Shown piece after piece: positions 1 to 7,847 of a stretch of 64,000 bases of DNA. Where the stretch lies: contig WGCY01000038.1 in NCBI GenBank assembly GCA_015493525.1, forward strand, positions 1 to 64,000. Direction: 5' to 3'. The position numbers and the translations under genes are program-made. How positions within the stretch are numbered: the first letter of the stretch is position 1; each line of letters opens with the position of its first letter. Under the pieces are notes generated by a model that saw nothing but the letters and a program-made list of their open reading frames with translations, did no database searches and was not told the DNA's origin. The DNA comes from Bacteroidales bacterium. Lineage in GTDB: Bacteria; Bacteroidota; Bacteroidia; Bacteroidales; F082.

Positions 1-296
1 TTTCCTTTCATGCAAGCTTTTTTTGAAAATATTTTTTCTTTTTTCTTCACATGACCACCGGCTAATCCCCCGGTGTTTCCCTGTCCCCACTTCTCCTTAG
101 CAGTACCCGCTTTTTCTATGAACGTTTCCGTAAAAACGAGCGGCAAAAGTAGAAAAAAACTTCTCTCCCACAAGCATAAAATGAAAAATAAATTTTAAAA
201 TATATTCTCTTTTTTTTAACCCCCTGAATGCCAGATGACCATTGTCGAAAATAGATGAAAAAAAATACTGAGAAAGAACGAGAATCCTGAGATTTC
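1..296. other. Left-edge intergenic region with possible minus-strand leader
   Basis: No gene is supported here. On the minus strand there is a TACTTTTG box (plus coordinates 144-151) that fits the Bacteroidota -7 consensus TAnnTTTG. It is followed by about 90 nt of GC-richer sequence with a CACCGG/CCGGTG hairpin (56-75) and then an ATG at 11-9 that would open a reading frame leaving the window. This looks like a roughly 130-nt structured 5' leader of a minus-strand gene lying outside the window. I compared it by eye with common riboswitches and RNase P/SRP RNA and could not match it. Confidence 0.35.
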
Positions 297-1061
297 CTAC
301 CTCGTAAACACTATTTTCCCCTCTTTTGACAGCTTTTCATTGTAATAGTAGCCATCCGCATCGAAGAATTTTAACTCATCCGGATTGGTCAGTTGGTTCT
401 TAATGATGAAGCGGGCCATCATTCCCCTGGCTTTTTTTGCGTAAATAGTTACCATTCTAAAGCCATCACCACGTGCTTCCTTAAATACAGGTGTAATAAT
501 TTGCAGGGACAGCTGCTTTTTATCAATAATCTTAAAATACTCGTTGGAAGCCAGATTAACGAGAACCCTGTCATCCTGATTGGCCAAAGCATTATCCAAC
601 GACCTGGATATCCGCTCTTTCCAGAAATCATACAGGTTCTTATAGCCCACAGGAGAAAAATGCCCTCCCATCTCCAGCCGGTAAGGCAGTACCATGTCGA
701 GCGGTCTTAAAATACCATAGAAACCGGAAAGTATTCTCAAATGCCGCTGGGCAAAGGGCCAGTCGTCCCCATCAAAATCAGAAGCGTTCAATCCCCTGAA
801 GACTTCACCCTGATAGGTGAGTAGTGCCGGACTCCCCTTTTCCCCGTGGGCAGAAACATCCCATTGCTGAAAGCGTTCAAAATTGAGCTGGGCCAGCCGG
901 GGACTAATTTTCATCAAACGGGCAAGTTCAGCAACAGGTATCTTTTTCAGCTCTTCTGCCAAATGCCGGGTTTCCTCCGGATATTGCGGAAGTGTTACAT
1001 CCCGAAGATTTTGTATTCCCACATGCTGCATAGTTTTTGCAGGGGATATAATAATCAGCAT
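297..1061 (-). CDS. yaaA: Peroxide stress protein YaaA (UPF0246/DUF328 family)
   Basis: The 254-residue product matches the usual length of the YaaA family (about 255 aa) and begins with the family signature MLIIISPAKTM. In E. coli YaaA lowers free intracellular iron during hydrogen peroxide stress and binds DNA; it is cytosolic and has no classical enzyme motif. The ATG at 1061 has an AT-rich upstream region shared divergently with the helicase gene, so the two probably have back-to-back promoters. It stands alone: nothing recognisable follows it before the window edge. The family call is confident; the physiological role is inferred from E. coli. Confidence 0.93.
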   Translation of the reverse strand: MLIIISPAKTMQHVGIQNLRDVTLPQYPEETRHLAEELKKIPVAELARLMKISPRLAQLNFERFQQWDVSAHGEKGSPALLTYQGEVFRGLNASDFDGDDWPFAQRHLRILSGFYGILRPLDMVLPYRLEMGGHFSPVGYKNLYDFWKERISRSLDNALANQDDRVLVNLASNEYFKIIDKKQLSLQIITPVFKEARGDGFRMVTIYAKKARGMMARFIIKNQLTNPDELKFFDADGYYYNEKLSKEGKIVFTR

Positions 1062-1269
1062 ACCTTATTTATATGTTTTAAAATTGTTATCGATGTTGTT
1101 TAAAGTCTAAAATAAAACTCAATTATAAAAACTTGTAAGACAGCATAAACTTTTGACAAAGGTAACAGAAAACCGAGAAAAGGCTTCAAAAGGAGAACCG
1201 GAATAGCTTCCGGAAAGTTGCCGGTTGAAGGTTGTTGTAAATAATTCTCATTTATCCAATTTTAAGACG

Positions 1270-1277
1270 TATCTTTG
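1270..1277 (+). promoter_or_regulatory. Candidate -7 promoter box for the DEAD-box helicase
   Basis: TATCTTTG matches the Bacteroidota -7 consensus TAnnTTTG. It would give a 5' UTR of about 65-70 nt before the ATG at 1350, a length often seen in front of RNA helicase genes. I do not see a convincing TTTG -33 element at the expected spacing. Confidence 0.45.
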
Positions 1278-1349
1278 CAGCCATATATTTATTACCTATT
1301 ACAAGAAACTCCCACAGAATTTCATCGGGAGAACAAAACTTAGAAATTA

Positions 1350-2612
1350 ATGCAATTTAAAGATTTAAAAATTATAGAGCCGATTTTACGTGCTCTCACA
1401 GAAAAACAATACACTACCCCTACCCCTATTCAGGAAAGGACAATTCCTCTTATTCTCAAGAGAAATGACATTTTAGGAAGTGCCCAAACCGGAACAGGAA
1501 AAACTGCGGCTTTTGCCGTCCCCATCCTGCAACATCTTTTTGCGGATAAGCAGAAAAACAACGGACAGCGCAAAATAAAATCGCTTATCGTTACTCCTAC
1601 AAGGGAGTTGGCAATTCAGATAGGCGAAAGTTTTACCGATTACGGAAAATATACGGGGCTCAAAAATACTGTCGTTTTTGGCGGTGTAAACCAAAATTCG
1701 CAAACAGCTATTCTCAAAAGGGGCGTTGATATATTGGTGGCCACACCGGGCCGGCTTCTCGACTTAATGAACCAGGGCTTTATCAGCCTGAAAGATATTG
1801 AGTACTTTGTGCTGGACGAAGCTGACCGGATGCTTGACATGGGTTTTATCAACGATATTAAAAAGATTATTGCCCAATTACCTGTACAGCGGCAATCGCT
1901 GTTCTTTTCGGCTACCATGCCCGACAAAATAGTCAAACTCTCCGGGAAAATATTGAAAAATCCCGTTAAAGTGGATGTCAGTCCGGTTTCTTCAACAGCC
2001 GACACTATTCAGCAGTACCTCTATTATACCAACAGGAAGAGCAAAAATGATTTACTTGTTCACATTCTTCGCGACACAAAAATCAATCAGGTATTGCTGT
2101 TCTCGAAGACTAAACACGGTGCCGACAGAATAGTCCGCAACCTGAAAAAGCAGCGAATCAAAGCAGAAGCCATTCACGGAGACAAATCACAAAACCAAAG
2201 ACAAAAAGCCCTGACACAATTTAAAGAACGTAAAATCAGGGTTTTGGTTGCTACCGATATTGCCGCAAGGGGCATTGACATCGACAAACTGGCGTATGTC
2301 ATCAATTACGACATTCCCAACATTGCCGAAACCTACGTTCATCGCATTGGCCGTTCGGGAAGAGCTGGAGAAGCCGGTACTGCCATTTCTATCTGCGAGC
2401 CGGAAGAAAATGCCTTTGTCAAAGACATTGAGAAATTAATCAACCGGAAGATTGAATTGATGGACGACAACCCTTTTCCACAAACAGACAAGCCCATGAC
2501 AGACAAGGAAAAAAAGGAATGGGAAAAAGAAAAACAGCAACGGAAACAAGCCTTTTTTGCCGCACGAAAAAATAGCCGGGAAAAATCAGGGTCGAGGAGA
2601 TATTCCAGATAA
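1350..2612 (+). CDS. DEAD-box ATP-dependent RNA helicase (RhlE-like)
   Basis: This is a 420-residue superfamily 2 RNA helicase that unwinds short RNA duplexes in the cytosol, for example during ribosome assembly or RNA decay. Visible motifs in order are the N-terminal Q motif (TPTPIQERTIP), Walker A AQTGTGKT near residue 46, PTRELA, the DEAD box VLDEADRML near residue 155, SAT near 187, and HRIGRSGRAG near 332. The C-terminal tail is short, Lys/Arg-rich and of low complexity, as in RhlE rather than the longer CsdA/DeaD proteins. The gene is monocistronic and convergent with the HAD gene, only 32 bp away. The precise RNA target is unknown. Confidence 0.93.
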   Translation: MQFKDLKIIEPILRALTEKQYTTPTPIQERTIPLILKRNDILGSAQTGTGKTAAFAVPILQHLFADKQKNNGQRKIKSLIVTPTRELAIQIGESFTDYGKYTGLKNTVVFGGVNQNSQTAILKRGVDILVATPGRLLDLMNQGFISLKDIEYFVLDEADRMLDMGFINDIKKIIAQLPVQRQSLFFSATMPDKIVKLSGKILKNPVKVDVSPVSSTADTIQQYLYYTNRKSKNDLLVHILRDTKINQVLLFSKTKHGADRIVRNLKKQRIKAEAIHGDKSQNQRQKALTQFKERKIRVLVATDIAARGIDIDKLAYVINYDIPNIAETYVHRIGRSGRAGEAGTAISICEPEENAFVKDIEKLINRKIELMDDNPFPQTDKPMTDKEKKEWEKEKQQRKQAFFAARKNSREKSGSRRYSR

Positions 2613-2644
2613 AATCCAGGGAATTGTTATCCAAAAAGTAACCA

Positions 2645-3304
2645 TCACGGCAAAACAGGTTCAATAATATCGGGCCAATCCCGGACATTGGATAACTTTT
2701 TCACAACACGGGCTGTCTTTTTAAGCAAAACCTCTTTGGACTGATGACCGGCAGCCACCAGCAGGTAATCTATTCCCAACGCTTGCGCAACTTCCCTGTC
2801 ATGCAACGTATCGCCAATGAACAGCATCTCTTTGGGATCTTGCCCAAGACGAGCAACAAACCCGCGGGCCATTTCCGTTTTCCCACCGGCATAAATATTG
2901 TCGATTCCCGAAACCGCCTCAAAATAGGAGTCAATTTTGCGTTCTTTCAATGTTTTCACCAAACTGTCGTGTTCCATGGCCGAAACAACAAACTGGCGAA
3001 AACCTTTTCTTTTGAAATGTTCCAGAACTTCCTCCGCACAGGGGAAAAGCTTTGTCACCGGTAAAAACTTATGGTATAGGTCCATGAACTCTTTGGCCGG
3101 AACTTCAAAATCCTCACGGGAGTAGTCAAACCCTATTTTCTCATAATAATCCTTCACGGGAAAGCCAAAAACATTTCGGTATTTTTCTGTAGTAAGTCTG
3201 GGCAGGTTCCGCTTCTCAAGCAGGACATTCATGCATGCCACACACATCTCCACATCGTTCAGCAAAGTACCGTTCCAGTCCCAGATGATTGTGTTCTTAC
3301 GCAT
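2645..3304 (-). CDS. HAD-superfamily hydrolase, phosphoglycolate-phosphatase-like
   Basis: A 219-residue HAD subfamily IA-type phosphatase. Motif I is DWNGTL at residues 8-13, motif II a Ser in VVSAMEHDS, and motif IV GDTLHD near 165 for magnesium binding. The residue two after the nucleophile, normally the acid/base Asp, is Asn here (DxN rather than DxD), so catalysis may differ from classical phosphoglycolate phosphatase. A cap domain lies between about residues 15 and 85. The gene follows DUF2279 by 5 bp on the same strand, so it is probably co-transcribed with the phosphohexomutase group. The substrate cannot be read from the sequence; a small sugar phosphate or phosphoglycolate is plausible. 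Confidence 0.8.
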   Translation of the reverse strand: MRKNTIIWDWNGTLLNDVEMCVACMNVLLEKRNLPRLTTEKYRNVFGFPVKDYYEKIGFDYSREDFEVPAKEFMDLYHKFLPVTKLFPCAEEVLEHFKRKGFRQFVVSAMEHDSLVKTLKERKIDSYFEAVSGIDNIYAGGKTEMARGFVARLGQDPKEMLFIGDTLHDREVAQALGIDYLLVAAGHQSKEVLLKKTARVVKKLSNVRDWPDIIEPVLP

Positions 3305-3309
3305 AGTTT

Positions 3310-4215
3310 TTAAAAGAATATCGGATGAAACACAAGGCCATCCTCCTGGTTATACTCCAGTGCCGGAGCCGGAATTTTTATGAAACTCAACGCTTTAAAG
3401 ATAAAACGCAATACTTTGGAATGGGTTTTTATTTTTGTCCAGTCCACATCCACCGAAAGGTAAAATTGCGGTATGCGGTTGAACTGCGGCATGGGCCGCC
3501 CGTTATGCTCTTTCGGGTTTTCATAAGCACCAATCATGCCGCGGGCACCATAGCCGAAAGCTACATTGAACCAGGCCGGAAATCTGGTATCCTTTTTCAG
3601 AAAAGAGGCAATGTTCATCGAAAGCCAGTTGGTTTGGCCGTTGTAATCTTTAATGATACGCTGGCTCCAGGTAGAGCCCAACAGATCAGGTCTGTACTGG
3701 GCATATTCGGTAGGATGATAAGAGAATTTCAACCGGAAACGCTGTTCGTGCCACAAAAGCTGCTGACTGATAAACAGGGTGGCCCCCAACGTATTAAAAG
3801 CCATATCACTGGGAGAGAAGCCCCATTCGGCGGACATACCATCAAAAATTTCGATGGTAGTCATATAAATCAGGCCCCAGGTGCCGCCGTACCAAATGGC
3901 TTTTTTCTCGCTCATTCCGGCCCAGCGCAGGCTCCAGTAACCGTAATTCCCTACCTGATAAGTGGTTGTCAGGTGCCCCAGTTTGTCTTTCATCATCCAC
4001 TCACCCCAGTCGTCTTTAACATGGAAAGAAGTCCGGGCATAACCTTTGTACCAGGCAAAATAAAGCCAGGATACCGAGGCCACATAAAGCCCGCCGGCTG
4101 TTCCATAGACTACGGCCAGCCTTTTCTTGTTCAGGGTATCCGGATAGCGTGTCATATCCTGTGCATATCCGCCAAAAAAAGCAAACAACAACAATATGGT
4201 TATCAGCCGTTTCAA
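3310..4215 (-). CDS. DUF2279 family envelope protein
   Basis: A 301-residue protein with an N-terminal signal peptide (LITILLLFAFFGGYAQD) followed by the conserved body of DUF2279, predicted periplasmic or outer-membrane-associated proteins of unknown function. Typical family features are KDKLGHLTTTYQ and an aromatic C-terminal half ending in phenylalanine, suggestive of outer-membrane association. The only in-frame start that gives the signal peptide is TTG at 4215. The nearby ATG formed by TAATG at the stop of the upstream phosphohexomutase gene opens only a two-codon frame. The gene starts 4 nt after that stop, so it is probably translationally coupled to it. No function can be assigned. 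Confidence 0.75.
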   Translation of the reverse strand: MKRLITILLLFAFFGGYAQDMTRYPDTLNKKRLAVVYGTAGGLYVASVSWLYFAWYKGYARTSFHVKDDWGEWMMKDKLGHLTTTYQVGNYGYWSLRWAGMSEKKAIWYGGTWGLIYMTTIEIFDGMSAEWGFSPSDMAFNTLGATLFISQQLLWHEQRFRLKFSYHPTEYAQYRPDLLGSTWSQRIIKDYNGQTNWLSMNIASFLKKDTRFPAWFNVAFGYGARGMIGAYENPKEHNGRPMPQFNRIPQFYLSVDVDWTKIKTHSKVLRFIFKALSFIKIPAPALEYNQEDGLVFHPIFF

Positions 4216-4219
4216 TGCA

Positions 4220-5566
4220 TTAGTCTGTAAAAGGTTTCAGCAGTGTATAGACCTGTTTTGTCTTTTCATCAAGTAGTTGCTGCGATTTGGCTTCCGCAAG
4301 AAAACGCAGAAAAGGCTCCGTATTGGAAGGGCGGATATTGAACCACCATTCGGGAAACTCCAGCCGGTAGCCATCGAAATCGTAATAGGCAGTTGGTTTT
4401 TGCAGCTTTTTAAAGTAATCCACCACCGCATTCATGGCTTCTTGTTTTTTTTCTATGCGAAAGTTGACTTCGCCCGTGTTGGCATAAGAAGAAATGTTGT
4501 GCATCAGTTCCGAGACAGTTTTTCCCTGTTTTTTAAATTCGTCAACAATATCCAGCATAATTAAAGAGGCCATCAACCCACTGTCGGAGAAGTAAAAATC
4601 ACGGAAATAATAATGTCCGGCCAACTCTCCGCCATAAATGCCATTCACTTCGCGCAATTTGGTAGCGCCATAGGCACGTCCCACGCGCCAGATAGTAACC
4701 TCAGTATTGAATTTTGCCAGGTACTCTCCCACTGCCTTGGAAGTCCTTATGTCGTGCACCACATGTTCCCTTTTATCCGTATCTGTCAAGAAGTAATGGG
4801 CAAAAAGTGCAATAATCAGATCGGGAGAAATGAAATTTCCTTTCTCATCGATAAACATGACCCGGTCGGCATCGCCATCGAAGATAATGCCGATATCAGC
4901 CTTATGTGTTTTTACGGCCTGTTTTATCTGTTCCTGATTTTCAGGGTCCAGCGGATTGGGTTCGTGACCGGGAAAAGTACCATCTGACTTTTCGTTTAAG
5001 GGAAAATATTTTTCGCCAAACAAATCATGGGCAAAAAGCGAAGCCATCCCGTTGGAATAATCGATGACAAGATTGATTCCGGAATAATCCTTTTTGTACC
5101 GGTTTAAAAAAGCAAGATAATCGGGCTTGATATCCAATTGCCGGATAGTTCCTTTGGTCTTTTTTATGATTTTTTCGCCTGAGCCCACCAATGATTCCAG
5201 CTTTTTCAACCCGTTGTCATAACCTACCGGCAATACATTTTTTGCCGAAATCTTCAGCCCGTTGTGATTTTTGGGGTTATGGGATGCCGTAATCATCACC
5301 GAGGCATCAAAGTCATACTTTCCGGTTCCCCAATAGACCATGGGTGTAGTTGTCAGTCCGCCATCAGCTACATTCACACCCGCATCGGTAAGGCCTTCGG
5401 CCAGTGCCTCAAACATTTCGTCAGACGACAAACGCACATCGCGCCCCACAAAAACTTCTTTCACGGGAAGGATTTCCGGCAAAAAATAACCGATACGGTA
5501 AACCATTTCCCTGTTCAAATCTTTTCCATATTCGCCCCTGATATCATAGGCTTTAAATGCATTCAT
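4220..5566 (-). CDS. Phosphomannomutase/phosphoglucomutase (alpha-D-phosphohexomutase)
   Basis: A cytosolic enzyme interconverting hexose 1-phosphates and 6-phosphates for polysaccharide, LPS and glycan precursors. From the chosen start the protein has 448 residues, close to the ManB/AlgC length. Four active-site loops are visible: the phosphoserine loop TASHNPKNHNG (Ser about 95), the metal loop DGDADR (about 230), the sugar loop GGELAGHYYF, and the phosphate-binding loop RPSNTEPFLR near the C-terminus. The ORF track extends to 5623, but MNAFKAYDIRGEYG is the canonical N-terminus and has an AAAGGA ribosome site 7 nt upstream, so I place the start at 5566. It probably leads a PGM-DUF2279-HAD operon. 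Confidence 0.92.
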   Translation of the reverse strand: MNAFKAYDIRGEYGKDLNREMVYRIGYFLPEILPVKEVFVGRDVRLSSDEMFEALAEGLTDAGVNVADGGLTTTPMVYWGTGKYDFDASVMITASHNPKNHNGLKISAKNVLPVGYDNGLKKLESLVGSGEKIIKKTKGTIRQLDIKPDYLAFLNRYKKDYSGINLVIDYSNGMASLFAHDLFGEKYFPLNEKSDGTFPGHEPNPLDPENQEQIKQAVKTHKADIGIIFDGDADRVMFIDEKGNFISPDLIIALFAHYFLTDTDKREHVVHDIRTSKAVGEYLAKFNTEVTIWRVGRAYGATKLREVNGIYGGELAGHYYFRDFYFSDSGLMASLIMLDIVDEFKKQGKTVSELMHNISSYANTGEVNFRIEKKQEAMNAVVDYFKKLQKPTAYYDFDGYRLEFPEWWFNIRPSNTEPFLRFLAEAKSQQLLDEKTKQVYTLLKPFTD

Positions 5567-5675
5567 GTTTATATCCTTTCGTTTTTTCTTTGTATCCCTG
5601 TTTTCACAAAATAGAAATTGCAAATTAAAATAATTTGCAAAGCTAAAGATAAAAACGGGGGAATAAAAGAAGCTT

Positions 5676-6164
5676 TTAATTTGTATTTGCCTTTTTCAAA
5701 AGAACAACGGCCTTTGCGGCTATGCCTTCACCCCTCCCGATAAACCCAAGATGTTCTGTGGTAGTGGCTTTGATGGAGATGTTGCTTTTCGGGATATCCA
5801 GATTTTTGGACAAAATGTCCCGCATCCCGGAGATATACGGTGCCAACTCCGGCAATTGGGCAATGATAACCGAATCAATATTTTGAACCTGATAAGAGGA
5901 ATGGGTTATCATTACGGCCACCTCTTTCAGCAATTGGAGACTTGAAATGTCTTTGAATTTCTCATCCGAGTCGGGAAAATGGCTTCCGATGTCGCCAAGG
6001 GCAGCTGCGCCAAGGAGTGCATCGCAAATGGCATGCACAAGCACGTCCGCATCCGAATGTCCGGCAAGCCCTTTTGGAAAAGGAATAGAAACCCCTCCCA
6101 GCACCAATTTCCTGCCTTCCGTCAACCGGTGCACATCATAGCCGATACCAACACGAAAAGGCAT
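5676..6164 (-). CDS. ispF: 2-C-methyl-D-erythritol 2,4-cyclodiphosphate synthase
   Basis: The fifth step of the non-mevalonate isoprenoid (MEP) pathway, converting CDP-methylerythritol 2-phosphate to the cyclic diphosphate with loss of CMP. The 162-residue protein matches the family (about 158-160 aa). The zinc ligands are visible in GYDVHRL (Asp, His) and in the HAICDALLGAA helix, and the GDIGSHFPDSD and TTTEHLGFIGRGEGI motifs are intact. It starts 14 nt after the porV stop, so isoprenoid synthesis is placed behind a secretion gene in the same minus-strand transcript. No irregularities. Confidence 0.96.
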   Translation of the reverse strand: MPFRVGIGYDVHRLTEGRKLVLGGVSIPFPKGLAGHSDADVLVHAICDALLGAAALGDIGSHFPDSDEKFKDISSLQLLKEVAVMITHSSYQVQNIDSVIIAQLPELAPYISGMRDILSKNLDIPKSNISIKATTTEHLGFIGRGEGIAAKAVVLLKKANTN

Positions 6165-6178
6165 GATTCAGAAATGGT

Positions 6179-7393
6179 TTATTTCCTTTGGCGGTTGTTG
6201 CCAAAGTTAAAGAGAAGTGAAAAACGGAGTGTTTTTTCCAACGGGTTTTGTTGCGAAACGGTGGGGATCAGATAGGAAAAATCGAGGCCAAAGACATTGT
6301 ATCGCAAGCCTACGCCCAAAGTAACATACTGCCGGTCGCCTTTGTTCTTGTTTTCATAAAAATACCCAGCCCTGATAGCCAGTAAGTTATTGTACCAGTA
6401 TTCGGCACCGATGGAGAAATTAAATTCATGCATCTCTTCTTTAAAGCCGTTCGGGGCATCGTACCACGATTGTACCATTCCTTTAATGACACCCACATCC
6501 GGATCGCGCCCTTTTTCTATTTTATAGGAGCCATCAGGATTCAAGATTGGGTTACCCATGGTATCAGTGGCATAAATAGGTGGTGTAGGGACCAGTAACT
6601 TATTGATATCCACATCAAATGATATCTTATTATACCGATCCATATCGATGGTTAATCTGGAACCAAAACGCAGGTTGGTAGGAATAAAATCTTTTTTAAT
6701 ATTCGTTTTACTATAAGATATTTTGCTTCCGATATTGGAGATAAAAACACCCCAGGCAAATTGTGCATTATTATTACTAAACCAATTGACATCTTTTTGC
6801 CAATATAACCCGATGTCCACTGCCACAGACATGCCGGCAGAACTTTCGGTACCTTGCGAGGCAAAACCGGCCGTCAGGTTAGAATAGATAAAACGGCCAT
6901 CCACCGAAAGGGCCAGGTAATCGGACAATTTCCGGGCATAAGCCACGTCAACGGCAAACTCGTTTGGCTTGTAGGTACCCAAAGGAAAACCCATTTCATC
7001 AGTAAATTGAATCTCGCCCAGCGAAAAATAGCGCAAACTGGCGGCCAGCGTCTGCCGGTCATCAAGCCTGTGATAATAAGTCAGATAAGCCAGGTTAATA
7101 TCATTTACAAGATTGCGGAGCCAGGGTGTATAAGAGATGGAGAACCCGGATGGGTTGTCAATAAAAGCATACTTGGCAGAGTTCCAGTGCATGGAGTTGG
7201 CATCGGGAGAAGTGGCCACGCCACCATCGCCCAAGCCGCCGGCACGGCCATCGGGGCCAATCATCAAAAAAGGTACAGCCGTAGTAATCACACTTTCCCC
7301 ACTGGCCTGTCCATTGAGGTTACCATAATTCTGTGCCTGACCACTCAAAAAGAATAAGACCATGGCAGAAAGTAAAAGGAATCTTGTCTTCAT
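6179..7393 (-). CDS. porV: Type IX secretion system outer-membrane protein PorV (LptO)
   Basis: PorV is a FadL-like beta-barrel that shuttles T9SS cargo from the translocon to the attachment complex, where it works with PorU. The 404-residue protein has a signal peptide (FLLLSAMVLFFLSGQAQ) followed by the hallmark VPFLMIGPDGRAGGLGDGGVA and a barrel-like, Tyr/Asn-rich body ending in an aromatic strand. I chose M11 of the ORF (position 7393), because the upstream residues precede a normal signal peptide start. Its partner porU lies upstream on the same strand, but a repeat element of about 340 bp sits between them. The call is strong from the N-terminal motif and the porU/gldJ neighbourhood. 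Confidence 0.92.
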   Translation of the reverse strand: MKTRFLLLSAMVLFFLSGQAQNYGNLNGQASGESVITTAVPFLMIGPDGRAGGLGDGGVATSPDANSMHWNSAKYAFIDNPSGFSISYTPWLRNLVNDINLAYLTYYHRLDDRQTLAASLRYFSLGEIQFTDEMGFPLGTYKPNEFAVDVAYARKLSDYLALSVDGRFIYSNLTAGFASQGTESSAGMSVAVDIGLYWQKDVNWFSNNNAQFAWGVFISNIGSKISYSKTNIKKDFIPTNLRFGSRLTIDMDRYNKISFDVDINKLLVPTPPIYATDTMGNPILNPDGSYKIEKGRDPDVGVIKGMVQSWYDAPNGFKEEMHEFNFSIGAEYWYNNLLAIRAGYFYENKNKGDRQYVTLGVGLRYNVFGLDFSYLIPTVSQQNPLEKTLRFSLLFNFGNNRQRK

Positions 7394-7423
7394 AAAAATC
7401 TGAATATTAAAAAATGTGTGCAA

Positions 7424-7847
7424 ATCTAACGAATTAAAAATTGTTTTATTATTAAACGGCCGGTTAAATTTTTATCTGCTATTCATAAGTTGAAGTTGTT
7501 TAAAGTTAACTCATTATTTCTTAGTGTTATATAAATCGCATCAGCAAATCCTTATTCCTTTTCTACTATTTGACGAATTATGGTAGAGATGTTCAAAAAG
7601 ATAGTTTTGAAGGTTCACGCTAAAAGCGCAAAGGTTCAGCAAAGTACGCAAATCATTTTGCTATAATGATTTAAGTTTTGCGTTTTCTGCGCTAAAGTTT
7701 TGCGCACTTTGCGTAAAATCCCTTTTTGAACAGCCTCACAAACAAAAACAACAATTAAATTTAAGATGTAATTCATTCTTTTAACGTATCTTATCAAGGA
7801 CAAGATATCCTGGACTTTAAACAACTTCGCTGTTAATTTCGCAGTTA
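7424..7847. other. porV-porU intergenic region
   Basis: This 424-bp gap contains essentially only the dispersed repeat described separately, plus about 70 bp of AT-rich sequence before porV that probably carries the porV promoter. No protein-coding frame is supported; the 62-aa minus-strand track ORF is repeat sequence. Confidence 0.6.
7492..7828 (+). repeat. MITE-like fold-back element, bounded copy 1
   Basis: The element begins with GAAGTTGTTTAAAGTTAAC and ends with GACTTTAAACAACTTC, the inverted form, enclosing about 337 bp. Inside are further inverted segments (GTTCAAAAAG/CTTTTTGAAC) and a central hairpin AAATCATT-loop-AATGATTT flanked by GCGCAAA/TTTGCGC runs, so the whole unit can fold back. 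Related copies lie at 28866-29062 and, inverted, at 47470-47738. There is no transposase ORF, as expected for a non-autonomous miniature element. I see no clear target-site duplication. Confidence 0.7.

Noticed and set aside
3325-4230. 301-aa plus-strand ORF opposite DUF2279
   Set aside because: Antisense shadow of a real gene with the same extent; composition (Arg/Gln/His-rich) is typical of a shadow frame.
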